NCBI GenBank assembly: GCA_017307375.1
Contig: JAFKFH010000008.1
Location: 358,907 to 422,906, forward strand
DNA: 64,000 nt
From: Alphaproteobacteria bacterium
GTDB taxonomy: Bacteria; Pseudomonadota; Alphaproteobacteria; Ferrovibrionales; Ferrovibrionaceae
Reading direction: 5' to 3'
Shown here: one piece after another, positions 45,620 to 57,824 of the stretch
How the letters are laid out: each line of letters opens with the position of its first letter
Position numbering within the stretch: position 1 is the first letter of the stretch
The notes under the pieces: model-generated
What the model was told of the DNA's origin: nothing
What the model saw: the letters and a program-made list of their open reading frames with translations, nothing else
The model's database searches: none
Program-made: the position numbers and the translations under genes

Positions 45620-47122
45620 TCAGTCTTCCTGGAATGCCTCTTCGCGCTTCTTGCGCACCGCGGGCAGGACGACGACGGCGAGCAACGCCAGCGCGACCAG
45701 CAACAGGCCCAGGCTGATCGGACGCTGGACGAACACCATCGGGTCGCCGCGCGAGATCAGGAAGGCCCGCCGCAGGTTCTCTTCCATCAGCGGCCCCAGC
45801 ACGAAGGCGAGCAGCATCGGCGCCGGCTCGAACCCGAGCTTGAGCAGCCCGTAGCCGACGAACCCGAAGACGGCGACCAGCACCACGTCGACGGCCGAGT
45901 TGTTCAGCGTGTAGACGCCGATGCAGCAGAACACCAGGATCGCCGGAAACAGCAGCCGGTAGGGCACTTTCAGCAGCCGCACCCACAGCCCGATCAGCGG
46001 CAGGTTGATCACGACCAGCAAGAGGTTGCCGATCCACATCGACGCGATCATGCCCCAGAACAGCGTCGGGTTCGACTCCATCACCTTCGGGCCGGGAATG
46101 ATGCCGTGGATGGTCATCGCGCCGACCATCAGCGCCATCACCGCGTTGGGCGGGATGCCGAGGGTCAGCAGCGGGATGAACGAGGTCTGGGCGCCCGCGT
46201 TGTTCGCCGATTCCGGCCCCGCCACCCCCTCGATCGCCCCCTTGCCGAACCGGCGGGGATCGTCGGCGATCTTCTTTTCGAGGGTGTAGGAGGCATAGGG
46301 CGCCAGCACAGCGCCGTTGCCCGGCAGGATGCCGAGGATCGAGCCGAGCGTGGTGCCGCGCAGCACCGCCGGGAACGACTGCCTGATGTCGGCCCAGGTC
46401 GGCATCAGCCCGGTGATCTTGCGATCGAGCACGCCGCGCTCTTCCGGCCGCTCCAGGTTGCGGATGATCTCGGCGATGCCGAACAGGCCGATGGCGAGGG
46501 TGGTGAAATTGATGCCGTCGGCCAGTTCGCCGATATCGAAGGTCAGGCGCTGGGCGCCGGTCTCGATGTCGGACCCGACGGTGCCGAGCAGCAGCCCGAC
46601 CAGGATCATCGCGATCGCCTTGATCACCGAGCCCGAGGCCAGCACCGTTGCGGCGATCAGCCCGACCACCATCAGCGAGAAGTATTCGGCCGGACCGAAG
46701 CTCTGCGCCACCTTGGACAGGATCGGGCCGAGCACGGCGATGACCACGGTGGCGACGCAGCCGGCGAAGAACGAGCCCAGCGCCGCGATGGCCAGCGCGG
46801 CGCCTGCCCTGCCCTGGCGGGCCATCTGATGGCCATCCAGGGTGGTGACGACTGACGTCGCCTCGCCGGGCATGTTGACCAGGATCGCGGTGGTCGAACC
46901 GCCGTACTGGGCGCCGTAGTAGATGCCGGCCAGCATGATCAGCGCGCCGACCGGTTCGAGGTTGAAGGTGATCGGCAGCAGCATCGCGATGGTCGCGATC
47001 GGGCCGATGCCGGGCAGCACGCCGATCAGCGTGCCGACGAGCACGCCGAGCAGGCATAGCGCGATGTTGATGGGCGAGGCCGCGACCGATAGCCCGAGCC
47101 AGAGATTTGCCAGGATATCCAT
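45620..47122 (-). CDS. tctA: Tripartite tricarboxylate transporter large membrane subunit TctA
   Basis: 500-residue protein with about twelve membrane helices and the family signatures GVLVGTLIGVLPGIGPI, GIYYGAQYGGSTTAILVNMP, GPESANNAGAQTSFIPLLTL and PGPKVM. It forms the sodium- or proton-driven channel with TctB. It begins 1 base after the tctB stop, so expression is coupled. The length is standard. Confidence 0.97.
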   Translation of the reverse strand: MDILANLWLGLSVAASPINIALCLLGVLVGTLIGVLPGIGPIATIAMLLPITFNLEPVGALIMLAGIYYGAQYGGSTTAILVNMPGEATSVVTTLDGHQMARQGRAGAALAIAALGSFFAGCVATVVIAVLGPILSKVAQSFGPAEYFSLMVVGLIAATVLASGSVIKAIAMILVGLLLGTVGSDIETGAQRLTFDIGELADGINFTTLAIGLFGIAEIIRNLERPEERGVLDRKITGLMPTWADIRQSFPAVLRGTTLGSILGILPGNGAVLAPYASYTLEKKIADDPRRFGKGAIEGVAGPESANNAGAQTSFIPLLTLGIPPNAVMALMVGAMTIHGIIPGPKVMESNPTLFWGMIASMWIGNLLLVVINLPLIGLWVRLLKVPYRLLFPAILVFCCIGVYTLNNSAVDVVLVAVFGFVGYGLLKLGFEPAPMLLAFVLGPLMEENLRRAFLISRGDPMVFVQRPISLGLLLVALALLAVVVLPAVRKKREEAFQED

Positions 47123-47123
47123 C

Positions 47124-47573
47124 TCAGAACCTCGGCCAGATGGCGAGCGGCAGGCCGAGCGCCACCGGGAACAGCAGGGTGACGAAGGCGAGCAGGCCGA
47201 CGCCAAAGACCGCCGTCTCCTTCCAGCGGCTGTCGGGTGCCGCCAGGGTGGAGAGCACGATCAGGATCGCGCCGGACAGGACCAGGCCGAGCGGTCGGAC
47301 GGTGAAGCCGAAGACGATGATCGCGCCGAGCACGAGGGCGAGCTTGCCCCAGCTCCAGCGCTCCAGCCTCGGCCCCGGCGTGAAGGCCGAGATCGCGACG
47401 AGCAGCACGCCCATCGCGCAGATCAGAATGGCGAGGAGCCGCGGGAAATATCCCGGCCCCATCCGCATGGCACGGCCGATTTCGAGATCGGCGGTCTGCC
47501 AGAACGTGAACAGCGCGAGCGCGATGAGCAGCAGGCCGCCGATCAGATTGCCGGGATTGCGCAAACGCGTCAT
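47124..47573 (-). CDS. tctB: Tripartite tricarboxylate transporter small membrane subunit TctB
   Basis: 149 residues with four membrane helices and the TctB pattern DLEIGRAMRMGPGYFPRLLA, LVLGAIIVFGFTVRPLGLVL. The ATG at 47571-47573 overlaps the stop of a 15-codon upstream frame (ATGA); its own ribosome-binding site is poor, so it is probably translated by coupling. A GTG 12 bases earlier is an alternative start. It is the first transporter gene of the operon. Confidence 0.93.
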   Translation of the reverse strand: MTRLRNPGNLIGGLLLIALALFTFWQTADLEIGRAMRMGPGYFPRLLAILICAMGVLLVAISAFTPGPRLERWSWGKLALVLGAIIVFGFTVRPLGLVLSGAILIVLSTLAAPDSRWKETAVFGVGLLAFVTLLFPVALGLPLAIWPRF

Positions 47574-47617
47574 GCCCGACCCCACGACGATGCCGCGAGG
47601 CGTGAAGCTTCCCCCAT
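47570..47617 (-). CDS. Short leader peptide in front of tctB
   Basis: A 15-codon frame (MGEASRLAASSWGRA) starts at 47615-47617 with a good GGGAGGT 9-10 bases upstream, and its TGA overlaps the tctB ATG. It lies between the mapped promoter and tctB. It probably serves to bring ribosomes to tctB by translational coupling; the peptide itself may have no role. There is no run of one amino acid, so classical attenuation is unlikely. Confidence 0.5.
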   Translation of the reverse strand: MGEASRLAASSWGRA

Positions 47618-47666
47618 TGAACGAATACCTCCCAGTCGACTCTTTGATATGGCCGGCCCTGGCAAT

Positions 47667-47695
47667 AGATTAACGCCCGGCCCGATCCTGGTCAA
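47667..47695 (-). promoter_or_regulatory. Candidate sigma70 promoter of tctBAC
   Basis: On the minus strand: TTGACC (47690-47695), a 17-base spacer, TAATCT (47667-47672). The predicted start is near 47660, some 43 bases before the leader peptide. Confidence 0.7.
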
Positions 47696-47740
47696 AAGGG
47701 ACGATACGGTCAGATCTTCGCGGGTTGCCCAACGGCGCAA

Positions 47741-47773
47741 AGAAAAACCCCGCCGGGGCGACCGGCGGGGTTT
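47741..47773 (-). terminator. Intrinsic terminator of glyQ-glyS-ppdK
   Basis: AAACCCCGCCGG and CCGGCGGGGTTT (12-base perfect arms, 5-base loop), followed on the minus strand by TTCT within the run TTTTTCT. It begins 20 bases after the ppdK stop. Confidence 0.9.
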
Positions 47774-47792
47774 CTGGTGTTGAAGAACGGTC

Positions 47793-50651
<2,859 letters not shown>

Positions 50652-50656
50652 GTGTC

Positions 50657-52729
50657 TTATCCCTCGATCTTCGACAGGTCGGCAAGCTGGTCGAGCGTCG
50701 CCCGGATGCGGGCGAGCAGCCGCAGCCGGTTGACGCGCAACGCCGCGTCGTCCGCATTGACGGTGACGGCGGCAAAGAAGGCATCGACCGGGCCCCGCAG
50801 CCCGGCGAGTTCGGCACCGGCCCCGACGAAATCTTCATCGCCGAGCTTTCCGGCAGCCTTGTGGCCGAATTCGTCCAGCACCGCGACCAGCGCGGTTTCC
50901 TCCGGCTGGGCCAGCAACGCGGAATCGACGATGCCGTCGAAGCTGGTCCCGTCGCGCTTTTCCTCGATCCGCACGATGTTGGCGGCGCGGCGATAGGCGA
51001 TCAGGAGGTTGGCCCCGTCATCTTCGGCCAGGAAACCCTTCAGCGCCTCGACCCGGGCAAACAGCCGGACGATATCGTCGTCGAGCCCCTTGGCGAACAC
51101 CGCCGCGACCAGGTCGTGACGGATCCCCTGCTCGGCCAGGCTGACGCGCAGCCGATCGGCGATGAATTCGACCAGTTCGGCCACGACGTCGCGATCGCCG
51201 ACGGTCGCCGCCCGATGCTGCGCGACCGCGAGGTCGAGCAGCGGACGCAGCGACAGGCGCAGGCCGTTTTCGAGCACCAGGCGAATCAGGCCGAGCGCGG
51301 CGCGGCGCAGCGCGAACGGATCCTTCGATCCCGTCGGCTTCTCGTCGACCTTGAAGAAACCCGCCAGCGTGTCGAGACGATCGGCGATGCCGACCGCGAC
51401 GGCGACCGGATGCTCGGACGCCTTCGGGCAGGCGGTACCGCCCTGGGGCTGGTAGTGCAGGGCCACGGCCTCGGCCACCGCCTCGGCCTCGCCGTCGTGG
51501 CGGGCGTAGTAGCGGCCCATGATGCCCTGCAGTTCGGGGAATTCGCCGACCATGCCGGTGGTCAGATCCGCCTTGGCCAGCAACGCGGCGCGGTCTGCGG
51601 CCTCGCCGTCGGCGCCCATCGCCACGGCGACCGCCTTGGCCAGCCCGCGCAGCCGCGCCACCTTTTCGCCGAGCGTGCCGAGCTTGGCGTGGAACACGAT
51701 GCCGTCGAGTGCCGCGACGCGGCTTTCCAGCCGCGCCTTGCGATCCTCGTCCCAGAAGAACTTGGCGTCCGAGAGGCGGGCGCGCAGCACCTTTTCATTG
51801 CCCGCGATCACCTGCGCGCCGCCATCGACGGTCAGCATGTTCGCGACAACGACAAAGCGCGGCGCAAGGTTGCCGTCGGCGGTCTCGGCGGCGAAATACT
51901 TCTGATGCGTCCGCATCGACGTGGTCAGCACCTCGCGCGGCACCGACATGAAGGCTTCGTCGATCCGCCCGGTCAGCACGACCGGCCATTCGATGAGGCC
52001 GACGACCTCGTCGAGCAGCCCGGCATCCTCGACCCAGCGCACGCCTTCGCGGGCACAGGCGGCCTGGGCATCGCGGGTGATGATCGCGGCGCGCTCGTCA
52101 CGCTCCAGCACGACATGGGCGGCGGCAAGCTTGGCGCGATAATCCGCGGTGTCGCCGACCACGACGGGGCCGTGCGACAGGAACCGATGACCACGGGTTT
52201 CCGAACCGGCCGTGACACCCCCCACCTCGACCGGCACCACCGCGCCGTCGAAACGGCAGACGATGGCATGCAGCGGCCGTACCCAGCGGAAGGACGACGA
52301 GCCGGAGCGCATCGACTTCGGCCAGGGCAGCGCGTTGATCGCCTCGGCCAGCAGGCCGGGCAGCACCTCCGCCGCGGGGCGGCCGCGCCGCTCGATCACC
52401 GCAAACCAGAACTCGGCCTTGCCGTCCGACCGCTTCTCGCACTGGTCGAGGCTGGTGAGCCCGGCGCCGCGCAGGAAACCTTCGATCGCCTTGTCGGGCG
52501 AACCGACGCGCGGCCCCTTCTTTTCTTCGCGGATGTCGGCCTGCGCGGTCGGCAGCCCGTCGATCGACAGGCCCAGCCGGCGCGGCGTCGACCAGGCAGC
52601 GGCAGCGGTGAAGGCGAGACCGTTCTGCGTCAGGCGCTCGGAGACGAGGCGGAGCAGGTCGTCGGCCGCCCGCTTCTGCATGCGCGCGGGGATTTCCTCG
52701 GAGAACAGTTCCAGCAGCAGTTCGGCCAT
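50657..52729 (-). CDS. glyS: Glycyl-tRNA synthetase beta subunit GlyS
   Basis: 690 residues. It starts with [18 protein letters not shown], then [38 protein letters not shown], and an HD-like region, ending in a helical anticodon-binding domain. The beta subunit recognises tRNA-Gly in the alpha2-beta2 enzyme. The ATG (52727-52729) lies 2 bases after the glyQ stop. The size is normal. Confidence 0.97.
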   Translation of the reverse strand: MAELLLELFSEEIPARMQKRAADDLLRLVSERLTQNGLAFTAAAAWSTPRRLGLSIDGLPTAQADIREEKKGPRVGSPDKAIEGFLRGAGLTSLDQCEKRSDGKAEFWFAVIERRGRPAAEVLPGLLAEAINALPWPKSMRSGSSSFRWVRPLHAIVCRFDGAVVPVEVGGVTAGSETRGHRFLSHGPVVVGDTADYRAKLAAAHVVLERDERAAIITRDAQAACAREGVRWVEDAGLLDEVVGLIEWPVVLTGRIDEAFMSVPREVLTTSMRTHQKYFAAETADGNLAPRFVVVANMLTVDGGAQVIAGNEKVLRARLSDAKFFWDEDRKARLESRVAALDGIVFHAKLGTLGEKVARLRGLAKAVAVAMGADGEAADRAALLAKADLTTGMVGEFPELQGIMGRYYARHDGEAEAVAEAVALHYQPQGGTACPKASEHPVAVAVGIADRLDTLAGFFKVDEKPTGSKDPFALRRAALGLIRLVLENGLRLSLRPLLDLAVAQHRAATVGDRDVVAELVEFIADRLRVSLAEQGIRHDLVAAVFAKGLDDDIVRLFARVEALKGFLAEDDGANLLIAYRRAANIVRIEEKRDGTSFDGIVDSALLAQPEETALVAVLDEFGHKAAGKLGDEDFVGAGAELAGLRGPVDAFFAAVTVNADDAALRVNRLRLLARIRATLDQLADLSKIEG

Positions 52730-52731
52730 GA

Positions 52732-53625
52732 TCAGACCCCCACGGCCGGCAGATGGCCGCGATTGCGCAGCCATTGTTCGGCGCAGGCCTTGGCCAGCGC
52801 GCGCACGCGGCCGATATAGGCGGCGCGCTCGGTCACCGAAATGACGCCGCGGGCGTCGAGCAGGTTGAAGGTGTGGCTGGCCTTCATGCACTGGTCGTAG
52901 GCAGGCAGCGCCAGCTTGGCGTCGATCAGCTGGGCGCACTGCTTCTCGGCATCGACGAAGTGGCGGAACAGCATCTCGGTATCGGCATGTTCGAAGTTGT
53001 AGGCCGAGAATTCGCGCTCGGACTGCAGATAGACCTCGCCATAGGTATTTCCGCGGCCGTTCCAGTCGAGGTCGTAGACCGAATTCTTGCCCTGGACGTA
53101 CATCGCAAGGCGTTCGAGACCGTAGGTGATCTCGCCGGCGACCGGGTTGCAGTCGAAACCGCCGACCTGCTGGAAATAGGTGAACTGCGTCACCTCCATC
53201 CCGTCGCACCAGACTTCCCAACCCAGGCCCCAGGCACCCAGCGTCGGGCTTTCCCAGTCATCCTCGACGAAGCGGATGTCGTGCTCCTCCGGCCGGATCC
53301 CGATCGCGGCGAGCGAGCCGAGATAGAGTTCGAGGATGTTGGAGGGATTGGGCTTCAGGATGACCTGCAGCTGATAATAGTGCTGCAGACGATTGGGATT
53401 CTCGCCATAGCGGCCATCCTTGGGGCGGCGCGACGGCTGGACGTAGACCGCGTTCCACGGCTCAGGCCCCAGCGCGCGCAAGGTCGTCGCGGGATGGAAC
53501 GTGCCGGCGCCGACCTCCATGTCGTAGGGCTGCATCATGATGCATCCCTGACCGGCCCAGTAGGTCAGGAGCTTGAGGATGAGGTCCTGGAAGGAGGGAG
53601 GCGTCAACGCCCCGGAATGCGACAT
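52732..53625 (-). CDS. glyQ: Glycyl-tRNA synthetase alpha subunit GlyQ
   Basis: 297-residue class II catalytic subunit. [47 protein letters not shown] ([20 protein letters not shown]) and [15 protein letters not shown] are diagnostic. It forms glycyl-adenylate and acts with GlyS. The ATG is at 53623-53625. It is the first gene of the glyQ-glyS-ppdK operon, with a promoter at 53677-53705. Confidence 0.98.
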   Translation of the reverse strand: MSHSGALTPPSFQDLILKLLTYWAGQGCIMMQPYDMEVGAGTFHPATTLRALGPEPWNAVYVQPSRRPKDGRYGENPNRLQHYYQLQVILKPNPSNILELYLGSLAAIGIRPEEHDIRFVEDDWESPTLGAWGLGWEVWCDGMEVTQFTYFQQVGGFDCNPVAGEITYGLERLAMYVQGKNSVYDLDWNGRGNTYGEVYLQSEREFSAYNFEHADTEMLFRHFVDAEKQCAQLIDAKLALPAYDQCMKASHTFNLLDARGVISVTERAAYIGRVRALAKACAEQWLRNRGHLPAVGV

Positions 53626-53676
53626 CGTTGATTCTTCGCGGCTCGGCGTGACAGCGGGATGACGTGAATGCGGCGC

Positions 53677-53705
53677 AAAATAACGGTGCCGCCCTGCCCG
53701 GTCAA
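53677..53705 (-). promoter_or_regulatory. Candidate sigma70 promoter of glyQ-glyS-ppdK
   Basis: On the minus strand: TTGACC (53700-53705), a 17-base spacer, TATTTT (53677-53682). The -35 box overlaps the last codon of the upstream small gene. The leader is about 45 bases. Confidence 0.65.
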
Positions 53706-53920
53706 CGCGTGTTTTGACCGGTTTTTTCCTGGCAATCGTGGTTCGATCCCGCCGGCAGATAGACGCCGCAATGCGGGCAGGCGACCATGTCCTGGATGGC
53801 GCGCACGTCGCGCCGGGCCTGGGCCTGCTCGGCGGCGATCTTCTTCTTGCGCCAGATCTGCCAGCCGTACCAGGCGACGCCGATGGCAACCAGCAGCAGG
53901 ATGATCTTGACCGGATTCAC
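53702..53920 (-). CDS. Small membrane-anchored zinc-ribbon-like protein
   Basis: 72 residues: an N-terminal membrane helix ([20 protein letters not shown]), a basic stretch (RKKK), a short helix and [16 protein letters not shown], a likely three-cysteine/histidine metal site. It resembles the PP0621-type small proteins of proteobacteria, whose function is unknown. The GTG at 53918-53920 overlaps the stop of sppA (GTGA), so it is probably translated with it. It ends at the glyQ promoter. Confidence 0.7.
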   Translation of the reverse strand: MNPVKIILLLVAIGVAWYGWQIWRKKKIAAEQAQARRDVRAIQDMVACPHCGVYLPAGSNHDCQEKTGQNTR

Positions 53921-54792
53921 TGCCCGTACCTCGCCATTGCCAGGCGGTGCTCGACCGCCGCGAGCGCCCCGTCGGCCAGCGCCCCGCCGTCCAGCCCGAG
54001 TCGCCGCCGCAGCCAGCCGCCCGACGGCGGGTTGACCCGGCGCAGCCGGACCTTGGCCCCGAAACGAGCCCGCATCACCGTCCGGATGTCGCCGATGCCG
54101 TCGATCAGCCCGCGGTCCAAGGCGCCCTGCCCGGCCCAGAACGCGCCGGAAAACAGCTCAGCATCTTCCGGATCCTTCAGCCGGCCGCCGCGGCGCCCCT
54201 TGACCTGGGCGACGAAGGCCGCATGGATCTCGTCCTGCAGCGCGCGGAGGCGGGCGACATCCTTTTCCTGCTCCGGCGAGAAGGGATCGAGGAACGACTT
54301 GTTGTCGCCGGCGGTGTGAATCCGCCGCTCGACGCCGAGCTTGTCGATCAGCCCGGTCAGGCCGAAGCCGGCATAGATCACCCCGATCGAGCCGACGATG
54401 GACGAGGCGTCGGCATGGATTTCGTCGGCCGCGGTTGCCAGCCAATAGCCGCCCGACGCCGCGACATCCTCGCAGAACGCATAGACCGGTACTTTCTTTT
54501 CCTCGGCCAATCGCCTGATATGCCCGGCGATCAGGGCCGACTGGACCGGCGAGCCGCCCGGCGAATTGATCTCCAGCGCGACGGCCTTGACCTTCTTGAC
54601 CGCGAACGCCCGCTCGATGGCGCCGGCGAGACCGAAATGATTGAGGGTCGGGCCGCGAAACGCGCCGCCGCCATCGGCAATGACCCCGGCCAGCCGCAGC
54701 ACCGCGACGACCGGAGGCGGGTTGCGCCAGCGCCTCAGCCAGGCCGCGGGCGAAAATCGGGAGTTTTCGTCGCTCATCGTGGTTTCAGACAT
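53917..54792 (-). CDS. sppA: S49 family peptidase (signal peptide peptidase SppA-like)
   Basis: 291 residues, the short single-domain SppA/SohB type. The catalytic Ser is in EDVAASGGYWLA and the Lys in GDNKSFLDPFS; INSPGGSP precedes them. No clear N-terminal membrane helix is seen, only a short basic stretch (AWLRRWRNP), so it may be peripheral or cytoplasmic. SppA enzymes cut leftover signal peptides in the membrane. It lies 15 bases after the methyltransferase gene and overlaps the small zinc-ribbon gene. Confidence 0.9.
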   Translation of the reverse strand: MSETTMSDENSRFSPAAWLRRWRNPPPVVAVLRLAGVIADGGGAFRGPTLNHFGLAGAIERAFAVKKVKAVALEINSPGGSPVQSALIAGHIRRLAEEKKVPVYAFCEDVAASGGYWLATAADEIHADASSIVGSIGVIYAGFGLTGLIDKLGVERRIHTAGDNKSFLDPFSPEQEKDVARLRALQDEIHAAFVAQVKGRRGGRLKDPEDAELFSGAFWAGQGALDRGLIDGIGDIRTVMRARFGAKVRLRRVNPPSGGWLRRRLGLDGGALADGALAAVEHRLAMARYGQ

Positions 54793-54807
54793 AGGCTTTC
54801 GCCTGCC

Positions 54808-55554
54808 TCAGCGCAAGGCGAGCGGGCCGCCATGGCGCAGGATGGCCTCGGCCACCTCGCAATAGCGGCCATCCTCGGCCCGGTGCAGCGCGAAAGGCTC
54901 GAGCTCGATGCGGGGATCGGACGAATCCGGCCGCGCCTGCACGATGACGCGCTTGGGCGCGGTGCCCGGCCTGGCCGCAAGCGGCAGCACGGCGACGGCC
55001 CCCGGCAACAGCCCGACGATCTCCGCGGTCCGCTCGGCGCGGTGGATCACGGTGATGCTGCCGCCGGGGCGCAGGATCGCCCGCGCCGTCGCCAGCCAGC
55101 GATCGAGGCCGATATCGCCGGCCTCGCGCCGCGCCCGCGCGCGGACCGGATCGGGGGCGGCGTCGTGGCGGCCGGGCTGGAAAAAGGGTGGGTTCAGCAG
55201 AACGTGATCGGCCGACCCGAGGTCGCGGGGCGGGGCTGCTACATCGCCGATCACCACGGCCGCCCGTCCGGAAAACCCGTTGGCCGCGATATTTTCCGCC
55301 GCCAGGCCGGCCAGCGCGGCATCGATCTCCAGCCCGGTCACGGCAAGGCCGGCGACGCGCCAGGCCAGGCAAAGCATGGCGGCCCCGGGTCCGCAGCCCA
55401 GGTCGATCGCCGTCTCGCCGGCTTTCGCCGGCACGGCTGCGGCCAGCAGTACCGCGTCATCGGAGGCCCGCGGCCCCGCCAGCGGTTGGGCCAGGATCAG
55501 CCGCCGCCCCAGAATCCCGTCCCGGCTGACACCCTCTGACGCCCTGCCCGCCAA
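54808..55554 (-). CDS. TrmN6-like adenine N6-methyltransferase (tRNA1Val type)
   Basis: 248 residues. SAM motif I is AIDLGCGPGAAMLCLA, the acidic motif GLEIDAALAGLA, and the catalytic motif LLNPPFF (NPPF, as in N6-adenine methyltransferases). It resembles YfiC/TrmN6, which methylates A37 of tRNA-Val; the exact target is not proven. The start appears to be a TTG at 55552-55554, as no ATG is in frame near the N-terminus; AAGG is close by. It is divergent from the prenyl synthase gene with 73 bases between. Confidence 0.82.
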   Translation of the reverse strand: MAGRASEGVSRDGILGRRLILAQPLAGPRASDDAVLLAAAVPAKAGETAIDLGCGPGAAMLCLAWRVAGLAVTGLEIDAALAGLAAENIAANGFSGRAAVVIGDVAAPPRDLGSADHVLLNPPFFQPGRHDAAPDPVRARARREAGDIGLDRWLATARAILRPGGSITVIHRAERTAEIVGLLPGAVAVLPLAARPGTAPKRVIVQARPDSSDPRIELEPFALHRAEDGRYCEVAEAILRHGGPLALR

Positions 55555-55627
55555 ACCTTGACCCCTGCCCAGTTCGCACTATGCTCCGCGACGTTATCGC
55601 CAAATCCTCGTTTTTGGGAACTTTGCC

Positions 55628-56650
55628 TTGGCCATTGCCGCGTCCCGCGACAACCAGACCACAAGCCCGCCCAAGCCCGGCATCGAGACGCTGCAAGCGC
55701 TGGTGTCGGCCGACCTGCGCCTGGTGAACGAGGAGATCCTGCGCCGCATGGACAGCCATGTGGCGATGATCCCGCAGGTCGCGCGCCACATCATCGCCGC
55801 CGGCGGCAAGCGCATCCGGCCGATGCTGACACTGGCTGCAGCGCAGATGTGCGGCTATGGCGGCACGGGCCATATCCTGCTGGCCGCCTGCGTCGAATTC
55901 ATCCATACCGCGACGCTGCTGCACGACGACGTCGTCGACGAGAGCGACAAGCGCCGCGGCACGCCGACCGCCAATGCCGCGTTCGGCAACCAGGCGCCGG
56001 TCCTGGTCGGCGACTTCCTGTTCGCCCGCGCCTTCCAGCTGATGGTCGAGACCAACTCGCTCGAAATCCTGCGCATCCTTGCCAACGCCGCCGCGGTCAT
56101 CTGCGAGGGCGAGGTGCTGCAATTGACCACCACGAACGACGTCCAGACGGCCGAGGAAACCTACCTCCAGGTCATCGCGGCCAAGACCGCGGCCCTGTTC
56201 TCCGCGGCCTGCCGCGTCGGGGCCGTCATCGCCGATCGGCCGCTGGCCGAGGCCGAGGCGCTCGATGCATTCGGCTACAATCTCGGCATCGCCTTCCAGC
56301 TGATCGACGACGCGCTCGACTACGGCTCGGCAGGCGACCAGATCGGCAAGAACCTCGGCGACGACTTCAAGGAAGGCAAGGCGACGCTGCCGATCCTGCT
56401 TGCCTATGTCGCCGGCGACGACGAGGAAAAGGCGTTCTGGCGCCGGACCATCGAAACCCTCGACCAGCAGGACGGAGATTTCGAACGGGCCAAGGCGCTG
56501 ATCGCGGCGCGCGGGACGCTCGAGGCGACCATCGCCCGGGCCGAGAATTATGGCGCCAAGGCCTTGGCCGCGCTCGATTCCTTCGCCCCCTCGCCCACCC
56601 GCGACGCACTCGCGGAGCTTGTCGCCTTCTGCCTGGCACGGCGTTTCTGA
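55628..56650 (+). CDS. ispB: Polyprenyl diphosphate synthase (ubiquinone side chain)
   Basis: 340-residue trans-prenyltransferase. The first aspartate-rich motif is LLHDDVVDESDKRRG (D100, D101, D104) and the second QLIDDALDYG; GGKRIRPML is the diphosphate-binding loop. The residue five before the first Asp is Ala, a small residue that fits a long product (octa- to decaprenyl). It builds the isoprenoid tail of ubiquinone. The start is a TTG at 55628; the upstream ATG at 55581 is out of frame. The symbol is by family. Confidence 0.92.
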   Translation: MAIAASRDNQTTSPPKPGIETLQALVSADLRLVNEEILRRMDSHVAMIPQVARHIIAAGGKRIRPMLTLAAAQMCGYGGTGHILLAACVEFIHTATLLHDDVVDESDKRRGTPTANAAFGNQAPVLVGDFLFARAFQLMVETNSLEILRILANAAAVICEGEVLQLTTTNDVQTAEETYLQVIAAKTAALFSAACRVGAVIADRPLAEAEALDAFGYNLGIAFQLIDDALDYGSAGDQIGKNLGDDFKEGKATLPILLAYVAGDDEEKAFWRRTIETLDQQDGDFERAKALIAARGTLEATIARAENYGAKALAALDSFAPSPTRDALAELVAFCLARRF

Positions 56651-56723
56651 ACGTCGCCCAAGCGATTGATTTCCCTGGATTTCCCTGTTTTTGAAATCGC
56701 TGCATAAATTCATCACATTCCGC

Positions 56724-56752
56724 TTGCCAGGACTCCGGCACGGGGCTATACA
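56724..56752 (+). promoter_or_regulatory. Promoter of tRNA-Pro
   Basis: TTGCCA (56724-56729), a 17-base spacer, TATACA (56747-56752). The predicted transcription start is near 56759, 12 bases before the mature tRNA. Both hexamers are close to consensus. Confidence 0.75.
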
Positions 56753-56770
56753 CGCCCCCGCAAGCGGCGA

Positions 56771-56847
56771 CGGAGTGTAGCTCAGCCTGGTAGAGCACTA
56801 GCTTCGGGAGCTAGGGGCCGGAGGTTCGAATCCTCTCACTCCGACCA
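56771..56847 (+). tRNA. tRNA-Pro (anticodon CGG)
   Basis: 77 bases including encoded CCA. Acceptor stem CGGAGTG/CACTCCG with A73; D arm GCTC...GAGC; anticodon stem CTAGC/GCTAG with loop TTCGGGA, anticodon CGG (reads CCG); T arm GAGG-TTCGAAT-CCTC. The C1-G72 pair and A73 are bacterial proline identity elements. It lies between the prenyl synthase and lysR genes. Confidence 0.97.
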
Positions 56848-56906
56848 TCGCCGCCACGACTGGGGAAGACGGATCCCGACCGTCCCCCGCCTCTCTCCCG
56901 AAAATC

Positions 56907-57734
56907 TCAGCCGAGACGATCGACCACCAGGTCGACCAGGGCGCGCAGGCGCGCCAGCCGGCGCAGATCGGGGTGGTACCCCATCCACACGTCGCGCGAT
57001 GGCGGCGTCTCCCCCAGATCGACCCGGCCAATCCCCGGCATCGCATCACCAATCGTCACCGGCAGAACCGCCAGCCCCGCCCCTGTCGCACAGGCCCGCG
57101 CCTGGGCGTCGCGATTGTTGCTGCGATAGGCGACGCGGTGTCCCGGCAGCCTCGATTTCAGCCAGGCGACATCGGGCAGGTCTTCGAAGGCGGAATCGAG
57201 CGTTATCAGCGCCTCCTCCGCGCCTTGCGCCGCATAGACGGCATAGTCGATCCGCATCAGCCTGCGCTGCACCACCTCGGCTTCGTCGAACGGGCGGATG
57301 CGAAAGACCAGGTCAGCCTCGCGCCGGGCCAGGCTGAACAACCGGACATCGGTGACGAGTTCCACCGTGACGCCGGGATGCGCCCGGGTGAATTCGGCAA
57401 AAAGCGGTGTCAGGACGTGAATGCCGAACCAATCGGAGGACGAAACCCGCAACAGTCCGTCGATCGCTTCGCCCTGGCCGGCGAGGGCACGCTCGATCGC
57501 GATGGCCTCTTCCTCGATCCGCTCGGCGCGGCTCAGGACAGTTGCGCCTTCGTCGGTCAGGACAAAGCCGTCGGCCGTGCGCTGGAACAGCGTGTGGCCC
57601 ACCGCCGATTCCAGCGCGCGCAGACGCCGGCCCATCGTCGGCTGCGTAAGGCCCAGCCGCCGGGCTGCGCGGCCGAGCGACCCCGCCCGGGCAATGGCGA
57701 GGAAGATCCTCAGGTCGCTCCATTCCATCGTCAT
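56907..57734 (-). CDS. LysR family transcriptional regulator
   Basis: 275 residues. An N-terminal winged helix-turn-helix (LRIFLAIARAGSLGRAARRL, GLTQPTMGRRLRALE) is followed by a linker helix and a substrate-binding domain (FRIRPFDEAEVVQRRLMRID). The predicted -10 box (TAATGT, 57735-57740) and -35 box (TTGCTG, 57757-57762, spacer 16) would start the mRNA at about 57728, which is the second ATG (MEW...), so a leaderless message is likely; with the first ATG the protein is two residues longer. It is divergent from the quinone oxidoreductase and probably controls it. Confidence 0.88.
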   Translation of the reverse strand: MTMEWSDLRIFLAIARAGSLGRAARRLGLTQPTMGRRLRALESAVGHTLFQRTADGFVLTDEGATVLSRAERIEEEAIAIERALAGQGEAIDGLLRVSSSDWFGIHVLTPLFAEFTRAHPGVTVELVTDVRLFSLARREADLVFRIRPFDEAEVVQRRLMRIDYAVYAAQGAEEALITLDSAFEDLPDVAWLKSRLPGHRVAYRSNNRDAQARACATGAGLAVLPVTIGDAMPGIGRVDLGETPPSRDVWMGYHPDLRRLARLRALVDLVVDRLG

Positions 57735-57824
57735 ACATTATTGCATGGCCGGCGAACAGCAAGGTTGATTTTCATGCCGAACTGCATGGGTGAGCATGAT
57801 CTCCATCGCTACAGGAGATCCGAT

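Noticed and set aside
53698..53727. Stem CCGGTCAA/TTGACCGG followed by a T run on the plus strand
   Set aside because: No plus-strand gene ends here; the stem is explained by the TTGACC promoter box of glyQ and the end of the small gene.
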